From positions 372,001 to 436,000 of the forward strand of contig NZ_FLLQ01000002.1 of the NCBI RefSeq assembly GCF_900088415.1: 64,000 nucleotides of DNA, written 5' to 3'. The position numbers and the translations under genes are program-made. Source of the DNA: Vibrio mediterranei. Lineage in GTDB: Bacteria; Pseudomonadota; Gammaproteobacteria; Enterobacterales; Vibrionaceae. Position 1 is the first letter of the stretch; every line of letters begins with the position of its first letter. The notes below the pieces were generated by a model. It saw nothing but the letters and a program-made list of their open reading frames with translations. It had not been told where the DNA came from and ran no database searches. Shown piece after piece: positions 58,429-64,000 of the stretch.

Positions 58429-60918
58429 ATGACTAAAGAAGGCTGGATTAAGACAACATGTGCCTATTGCGGAGTCGGTTGCGGTGTTGAAGCGAGACCA
58501 AAAGCAAACGGTCTTCTGGAAATAAGAGGCGACAAACAGCATCCCTCCAATTATGGCAAACTGTGTACCAAAGGTATCGCACTTGGGGATACGGTCATTA
58601 CCGACGGTCGCCTTTTATCACCGATCCATCGCACTCGCAGCATTGATTCTTTAGAGGAAAAGTCTATGACTTGGGATGAGGCGACGTCTCTTGTCGCTGA
58701 GCAATTCCAGAAGGCCATTCAACAACATGGTCCTGACTCTGTCGCATTCTATGTATCAGGTCAGTTGCTCACTGAGGATTACTATGTCGCCAACAAACTC
58801 ATGAAGGGCTTTATTGGCAGCGGCAATATCGATAGTAATTCCAGGTTATGTATGGCCTCGAGCGTCGTAGGCCATAAACGTGCTTTCGGCAGCGATACTG
58901 TCCCCGTGGTCTATGAAGATGTCGAACTGGCTGACTTGGTTGTCATTACTGGTTCTAACTTGGCGTGGTGTCATCCGGTCCTTTTTCAACGCTTAAAGAC
59001 TGCTAAGCAGAATAATCCAAATATGAAAGTGGTGGTAATTGACCCTCGTCAAACCGCAACTTGTGAGCTTGCCGATCTACACCTCGCCATTCAATCTGGC
59101 AGTGATGTTGCTCTGTTCAACGGACTATTGAATCATCTCTCACTGACGGGACAGCTCAACGCAAACTACATAGAACACCATACGCAAGGGTTTGATGACG
59201 CGTTGGCCGTTGCGAAGCAGACGGTCGACGTTGGTTCCATCACAGGGCTAACTCAATCGCAACTTGAAGAGTTTTACACTCTATTTGCTAACACCCCAAA
59301 AACCGTCACCATCTATTCGCAAGGCATTAATCAATCCAGCAGTGGCTCGAACAAAGTCAACAGCATTCTAAATTGCCATCTAGCTACAGGTAGAGTTGGA
59401 CAGCCAGGAATGGGGCCCTTCTCTGTCACTGGGCAACCTAATGCAATGGGAGGAAGAGAGGTAGGTGCACTGGCAAACACATTAGCAAGTCATATGGAGT
59501 TTGATAATCCACAGCATCACTCATTAATTAGTGAGTTTTGGCAAACCTCCACTCTTGCCACTAAGCCTGGTCTTAAAGCGATCGACCTATTTGACGCAGT
59601 CGAAGCAGGAAAAATCAAAGCGATTTGGATCATGGCAACTAACCCCATGGTGAGTCTACCTAACTCAGAAAAAATAAAATCAGCGCTACAAAAATGCCCG
59701 TTTGTGGTGGTCTCAGATTGCATTAAGGAAACCGAAACAGCCCAACTAGCTGACGTGCTTTTACCCGCACAAGGTTGGAGCGAGAAATCGGGCACAGTCA
59801 CCAATTCTGAGCGCCGTATTTCAAGACAACGTCGATTGCTTCCCAGCCCTGGCATGGCTAAACCTGATTGGTGGATAGTAAGCAAAGTGGCAATGAAAAT
59901 GGGTTTCACCAACGCTTTTAATTATTTACATGAGGGGCAAATCTTCAACGAGTATGCTCGCATGACGACCTTAGGTAATGAGGGCGGTCAACAGCGTGAT
60001 CTGACATTAAGTGGGTTAGCTCAGTTGGATGACAAAGGCTATAACACGCTGGTTCCGCAACAATGGCCAGTGTTAACGTTACAAACCGATATCGTCAACC
60101 AGCGGCTGTTTAACCAACATCAGTTTTATACTGCTGACCAAAAAGCACACTTTGTCACCACGGGTTATGAAGCCCCGCAACAAACAGCAAGCAATGCGCT
60201 GCCTATCTTGCTTAACACTGGCCGGACGCGAGATCATTGGCACACCATGAGCCGCACTGGATTGTCACCTAATCTGGCCTCTCATACTCCAGAACCGTTT
60301 GTAAACCTGCACCCTGATACGGCGCTCATGTGGGGACTTAAATCCGGAGACATCGCAGAGCTCTCCAACCCACACGCCAATATTCACATGCGGGTGGCGG
60401 TAGATTCCGGCGTGACTGCTGAGCACGCCTTTGTACCCATTCACTGGAACTTGGCAACCGCCAGTAATGCCAAAGCGTGTCAACTTATCTCGCCCAATAC
60501 TGACCCTTTTTCTGGCCAACCCGAATTCAAACATACCCCAGTATCAATAGAGCTTTGGCCAAAACAGTGTGAAGCGCTGCTCATCAGCCGCACCCCGTTA
60601 AGCCTCATTGACATGGATTACTGGGTGAAACAGAAGGTTGAATCCGGCTACTTGTATCGTATCGCCTCGAAATGTGATGCCATGTCGCTCATCGTACAGC
60701 TCACAAACATCATTGCTGTAAAGAACAACAAAACGCTGTCATTTGATGGAGGTATTACGGATTTGGAACATCGCAAAGCAGTCATTAGCGCCAATGTTAT
60801 GCAACGAGCCTTTATCGTAAAAACCTCGATACAAGAACATGACCTAGACTGGTTGACATCTTTGTTTGAGCAATCAGTCAACGACCATCTGGAAAGCCAG
60901 TTTATGAGTCGAGCCTAA
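58429..60918 (+). CDS. nasA: assimilatory nitrate reductase catalytic subunit
   Basis: It reduces nitrate to nitrite at a bis-MGD molybdenum centre in the cytoplasm. The 829-residue protein has a 4Fe-4S site at Cys11, Cys14, Cys18 and Cys46, and molybdopterin motifs (NSRLCMAS with the Mo-region, GQPNAMGGREVG, TGRTRDHWHTMSRTG). Unlike Klebsiella-type NasA, the last 100 residues show no cysteine cluster of a BFD [2Fe-2S] domain. No NADH-dependent partner subunit is in the window, so the electron donor is open. It is divergent from the cobA-nirB operon. Confidence 0.93.
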   Translation: MTKEGWIKTTCAYCGVGCGVEARPKANGLLEIRGDKQHPSNYGKLCTKGIALGDTVITDGRLLSPIHRTRSIDSLEEKSMTWDEATSLVAEQFQKAIQQHGPDSVAFYVSGQLLTEDYYVANKLMKGFIGSGNIDSNSRLCMASSVVGHKRAFGSDTVPVVYEDVELADLVVITGSNLAWCHPVLFQRLKTAKQNNPNMKVVVIDPRQTATCELADLHLAIQSGSDVALFNGLLNHLSLTGQLNANYIEHHTQGFDDALAVAKQTVDVGSITGLTQSQLEEFYTLFANTPKTVTIYSQGINQSSSGSNKVNSILNCHLATGRVGQPGMGPFSVTGQPNAMGGREVGALANTLASHMEFDNPQHHSLISEFWQTSTLATKPGLKAIDLFDAVEAGKIKAIWIMATNPMVSLPNSEKIKSALQKCPFVVVSDCIKETETAQLADVLLPAQGWSEKSGTVTNSERRISRQRRLLPSPGMAKPDWWIVSKVAMKMGFTNAFNYLHEGQIFNEYARMTTLGNEGGQQRDLTLSGLAQLDDKGYNTLVPQQWPVLTLQTDIVNQRLFNQHQFYTADQKAHFVTTGYEAPQQTASNALPILLNTGRTRDHWHTMSRTGLSPNLASHTPEPFVNLHPDTALMWGLKSGDIAELSNPHANIHMRVAVDSGVTAEHAFVPIHWNLATASNAKACQLISPNTDPFSGQPEFKHTPVSIELWPKQCEALLISRTPLSLIDMDYWVKQKVESGYLYRIASKCDAMSLIVQLTNIIAVKNNKTLSFDGGITDLEHRKAVISANVMQRAFIVKTSIQEHDLDWLTSLFEQSVNDHLESQFMSRA

Positions 60919-61111
60919 TCTCCTCAACATAGCCGAATCGAATAGAGCATTGACCTGTCTACGTTTTAGGCGCTTAATGTATATTTACGTGAACCGCTGT
61001 TATTGTCAGATAACACTGAAATTTTTATCCGATAATTAATACTATATTTAAACAACAGCCACCTAGCGTTAAGCTCCGAATGCATAAAAACAAAGTAAGC
61101 AGGTAGATATT

Positions 61112-61774
61112 ATGAAAGCAGTGACCAAACAATACGCCGTGATTGGTTTAGGGCGTTTTGGAATGAGTATCTGTAAAGAGTTATCTGAAGCCGGTGCTCA
61201 AGTTCTTGCTATCGACATCAATGAAGATCGTGTAAAGGAAGTGTCTAAAATCGTCGCACAAGGCATTATTGCCAACTGTACGATAGAAGAAACCGTTGAA
61301 GAGCTCAGACTGAATGAGTTCGACATGGTGATGGTATCCATAGGTAATGACATCAATGCCAGTATTCTCACCACACTGGTGCTTAAAGAAGCCAAAGTGA
61401 AGAAAGTGTGGGTTAAGGCGAATGACAAGTTCCAGTACAAAATCTTGCAAAAGATAGGCGCAGATAAAATCATCATGCCTGAAAGAGATATGGGTATCCG
61501 AGTAGCGCAGCGTATGCTTGATAACCGAGTGATTGCTTTCAATGAACTAGGAAGTGGCTTAGCGCTAACCGAAATCGTCGTTGGCAATAAGTTAATGGGC
61601 AAAACTTTGGCTGACGTCGCTATTTGCCAAGCTAGCAATATTAAAGTGCTGGGATTCAAGCGCGGTCCTGAGCTAGACGCCAACCCTAAAATGAGCCAAA
61701 CACTTGAAATTGGTGACATGATCATTGTTGCTGGCCCAGAAAAAGACCTGCACGAAAAGATCAGATTGTCATGA
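61112..61774 (+). CDS. ktrA: KtrA, regulatory subunit of a sodium-dependent potassium transporter
   Basis: The 220-residue RCK protein forms a ring that gates KtrB in response to nucleotides. The N-terminal Rossmann motif is VIGLGRFGMSICKEL (residues 10-24). A TrkA_C domain follows (about 140-220). KtrAB was first described in V. alginolyticus, and the single-ring size fits KtrA better than the longer TrkA. It overlaps ktrB by four bases. Confidence 0.94.
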   Translation: MKAVTKQYAVIGLGRFGMSICKELSEAGAQVLAIDINEDRVKEVSKIVAQGIIANCTIEETVEELRLNEFDMVMVSIGNDINASILTTLVLKEAKVKKVWVKANDKFQYKILQKIGADKIIMPERDMGIRVAQRMLDNRVIAFNELGSGLALTEIVVGNKLMGKTLADVAICQASNIKVLGFKRGPELDANPKMSQTLEIGDMIIVAGPEKDLHEKIRLS

Positions 61775-63138
61775 ATCGTCGTTTCCAGAAAGGTCTGATT
61801 TACCCAATTAAACTCAATAAGAAATCAGCGGTACCGTCAGAGCCTTACCTTATTGTAGCGAGTTTTCTGGCAGTTTTAGTGCCCTCTGCTTTGCTACTGA
61901 CACTGCCCGTATTTTCGGTTACTGGATTGAGCTTTAGCGACGCATTCTTTACGGCGACATCCGCTATCAGCGTGACTGGACTTGGCGTGGTCGATACTGG
62001 CCAGCATTTCACGACTTCAGGAAAAGTGTTGCTGATGCTATTGATGCAAATTGGCGGCCTTGGGCAAATGACGCTTTCAGCGGTTTTACTCTACATGTTT
62101 GGTGTTAGATTAAGTCTGAAACAGCAAGCCTTGGCTCAAGAGGCGCTTGGCCAAGATCGCCGTGTCAATATTAAAGGGTTAGTAAAGAAAATCATCATTT
62201 TTGCCTTCATTGCGGAAGCTATTGGTGCGGCTGTCTTAGCAATGCGCTGGGTCCCCGAAATGGGCTGGTCACAAGGGGTGTTTTATTCGATTTTTCACGC
62301 GATTTCCGCCTTTAATAACGCCGGCTTCGCTTTATTCTCAGACAGTATGATGAGTTTCGCGTCAGAACCAATCGTCCTGCTGGTTTTGTCTGGGTTATTC
62401 ATCTTCGGTGGGTTGGGCTTTACCGTGGTCAGTGATCTTGCCATCAACGGTAAGAAAGGCTTTTCTCGACTGGGGCTACATACAAAAATCATGCTCACTG
62501 CAACACCCATCTTGTTGTTGGGCGGCACACTCTTTTTCTTCTTACTGGAACGCACCAACCCAGACACTTTAGGGGCTTTACCTCTTGGTGGACAATGGCT
62601 CTCCGCATTCTTCCAGTCGGCAAGTGCTCGTACTGCTGGCTTTAATAGCGTTGATATCGCTCAGTTTGGGCAACCTGCACTACTGATTATGATTATCTTA
62701 ATGCTGATAGGTGCAGGCTCTACATCGACAGGTGGTGGTATTAAGGTATCGACATTCGCAGTTGCCTTCTATGCCACATGGGCATTCTTAAGGCAGAAAC
62801 AATACGTGGAGATCTTTAATCGCACTGTTAGTTGGCAGACCGTCACTAAGTCGCTAGCAATCATAGTGGTGAGCGGCGCTATTTTGACTATCGCCATGTT
62901 CTTACTTATGGTCACCCAACAGGCAAAATTTGAACAAGTGTTGTTTGAAACCATATCGGCATTTGCTACCGTCGGACTAACAGCAGGTTTAACTGCTCAG
63001 CTCAATACCGAAGGTAAGTGGATTATGATTGTCGTGATGATTATTGGTCGTGTTGGACCACTAACCTTAGCCTACATGCTAGCCAGACCAAAACCGACAT
63101 TACTAAAATACCCTGAAGACAACGTCCTGACAGGTTAA
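61771..63138 (+). CDS. ktrB: KtrB, potassium-translocating subunit
   Basis: This 455-residue membrane protein moves potassium with sodium. It has four repeats, each with a short pore loop and selectivity-filter glycine: SAISVTGLG, SAFNNAGFA, SARTAGFNS and SAFATVGLT. GGGIKVSTFAVAFY is in the gating-loop region of the third repeat. It is coupled to ktrA by the overlap ATGA and followed by a terminator. Confidence 0.95.
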   Translation: MNRRFQKGLIYPIKLNKKSAVPSEPYLIVASFLAVLVPSALLLTLPVFSVTGLSFSDAFFTATSAISVTGLGVVDTGQHFTTSGKVLLMLLMQIGGLGQMTLSAVLLYMFGVRLSLKQQALAQEALGQDRRVNIKGLVKKIIIFAFIAEAIGAAVLAMRWVPEMGWSQGVFYSIFHAISAFNNAGFALFSDSMMSFASEPIVLLVLSGLFIFGGLGFTVVSDLAINGKKGFSRLGLHTKIMLTATPILLLGGTLFFFLLERTNPDTLGALPLGGQWLSAFFQSASARTAGFNSVDIAQFGQPALLIMIILMLIGAGSTSTGGGIKVSTFAVAFYATWAFLRQKQYVEIFNRTVSWQTVTKSLAIIVVSGAILTIAMFLLMVTQQAKFEQVLFETISAFATVGLTAGLTAQLNTEGKWIMIVVMIIGRVGPLTLAYMLARPKPTLLKYPEDNVLTG

Positions 63139-63151
63139 TAACGGTAAACTA

Positions 63152-63182
63152 AAACAGGCGCGGTCAATGGCTGCGCCTGTTT
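63152..63182. terminator. bidirectional terminator, ktrB/YbiB-like gene
   Basis: AAACAGGCGC pairs with GCGCCTGTTT around an 11-base loop, between convergent genes. Confidence 0.88.
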
Positions 63183-63187
63183 ATTAC

Positions 63188-64000
63188 TTAACAACTTGAG
63201 TGTGGAGTCTCGCAATAACCATTCCAGTATTGGTTTGCTTTCTCGGATGCTTGTTGCCAATCCCCTGAAATTGAAAACAGCGCTGCCGTCAATGTGGATA
63301 CAACGGTATTTGCCATCAACTGCATTTCTTCTTGCGGTGTCTGTAATGGACAGTGTTGTGGAAGCGCTAGCTCGGCCATACTTTCTTCAACGTACTCAGA
63401 ATGAATCGTATCGGATTCGACCCACCACACAGTTTGGCTTACTTTCGGATTGTATTCCGTTTCACCACCTTGTCCCTTGAACGATAGCATTCGTTGATAG
63501 TCATTGTTGTCTCTTCCATGTCGAGCGAGAAGATGTTCGACTTTGGCGTGCAGTTCTTGGAAACCCGGGTGAAAACTTCCTCGCATACCAAAAGGTGCAT
63601 TCGCTGGATTCAGGGCTCGAATAACGGTATTGATCGGTGTTCTTAAACCGTAGCGATGCTTCCAATCCAACATTTTCTTGGCGAGTGGACAAAAGTGGTT
63701 CAGCGGTAAATAGGCAATATTATCGCGGTCAAGAAGTTGCTGTGCATGCGCTAAATCCTCCGCTTTGGAAATATTCAGTGTACCCAAACAGTCTTTTGCA
63801 TGTAAGCGATCACTTTCTTTATCCAAGTCGCCATGCAACACCACCCGTACACCATGTTCCGCCAAAATGCTCGCAGCAATAAGATGCCAAGGTTTTCCCG
63901 ATGACTGCCCTACTCTTTTACCCGCATATAATGGCCAATCGAAATCAGCGCTAATATCTGGGTAATGAGGTTTCAAACCTTCCACGAAGCCCGCGATTTC
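63188..64000 (-). CDS. ybiB: YbiB/TrpD2-like glycosyltransferase-family protein (5' end outside window)
   Basis: The frame is open to the right edge; 270 residues are visible, beginning EIAGFVEGLKPHYPD. It resembles the anthranilate phosphoribosyltransferase fold of YbiB/TrpD2: YAGKRVGQSSGKPWHLIAA, LRTPINTVIRALNPANAPFGMRGSFHPG. YbiB proteins lost the TrpD activity and bind nucleic acids. In several proteobacteria such a gene lies near nitrate assimilation genes, as here. The N-terminal helical part is missing from the window. Confidence 0.82.
   Translation of the reverse strand, partial: EIAGFVEGLKPHYPDISADFDWPLYAGKRVGQSSGKPWHLIAASILAEHGVRVVLHGDLDKESDRLHAKDCLGTLNISKAEDLAHAQQLLDRDNIAYLPLNHFCPLAKKMLDWKHRYGLRTPINTVIRALNPANAPFGMRGSFHPGFQELHAKVEHLLARHGRDNNDYQRMLSFKGQGGETEYNPKVSQTVWWVESDTIHSEYVEESMAELALPQHCPLQTPQEEMQLMANTVVSTLTAALFSISGDWQQASEKANQYWNGYCETPHSSC

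Noticed and set aside
61003..61030. Promoter of ktrAB (TTGTCA and TATCCG or nearby boxes)
   Set aside because: The -10 match is weak and several alternatives fit equally well in this AT-rich stretch, so no site is called.

Overview
The window looks like a piece of a Vibrio chromosome, or a very close relative. The evidence is the gene order hinT/ycfL/lpoB/thiK/ycfP/ndh, a csiV gene after mfd, a PlzB-like gene before mfd, a VC1899-like CARF nuclease, a Vibrio-type KtrAB potassium system and the comEC-msbA-lpxK-ycaR-kdsB order. No rRNA, tRNA, insertion sequence or CRISPR array was found. These are identifications by eye from protein motifs and gene order; no database search was run.

Layout. 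1-4740: the right end of a P2-like prophage. A leftward early operon (Cox-like regulator, two small proteins, rolling-circle replication endonuclease, start of another gene) faces a rightward repressor-integrase pair across a short operator region with helically phased repeats. 4765-8041: icd (monomeric isocitrate dehydrogenase), divergent from rluE. 8042-14550: leftward envelope operon comEC-msbA-lpxK-ycaR-kdsB, with a DUF2062 gene divergent from it. 14687-17830: lolC-lolD-lolE lipoprotein release operon. 18005-23551: plzB, mfd, csiV and a RimL-like acetyltransferase. 23613-30910: ndh, a defective-looking Ig-like repeat gene, and ycfP, thiK, lpoB, ycfL, a COG3014 lipoprotein and hinT. 31328-34701: a chemoreceptor and a stand-alone CARF-nuclease protein.

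34760-44928 is the most distinctive metabolic region. It holds two paralogous MFS carriers, a LysR regulator, a ptb-buk-CoA-acylating aldehyde dehydrogenase operon, and a divergent diaminopimelate-decarboxylase-like enzyme with an N-terminal extension. Together they could take up an amino acid or similar acid, decarboxylate it, and later turn a derived aldehyde into an acid with gain of one ATP (aldehyde to acyl-CoA to acyl-phosphate to acid). The substrate cannot be read from the sequence. 44996-50346: udp with CRP-type half-sites, zntA behind a MerR-type promoter, a MATE exporter and a CBS protein.

50862-60918 is a nitrate assimilation locus: cobA-nirB-nirD-nitrate transporter-PP2C/kinase runs leftward, and the catalytic nitrate reductase runs rightward. 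The 412-bp gap between the two arms holds two back-to-back sigma-54 type promoters, two NtrC-like half-sites between them and a 7-2-7 NarP/NarL type palindrome. 61112-63138: ktrAB. The window ends inside a YbiB/TrpD2-like gene.

The strongest candidates for under-described biology are the stand-alone CARF nuclease, the decarboxylase/ptb/buk/aldehyde dehydrogenase cluster, a possible FNR-activated small RNA beside ndh, and the shared nitrogen/nitrate control region.
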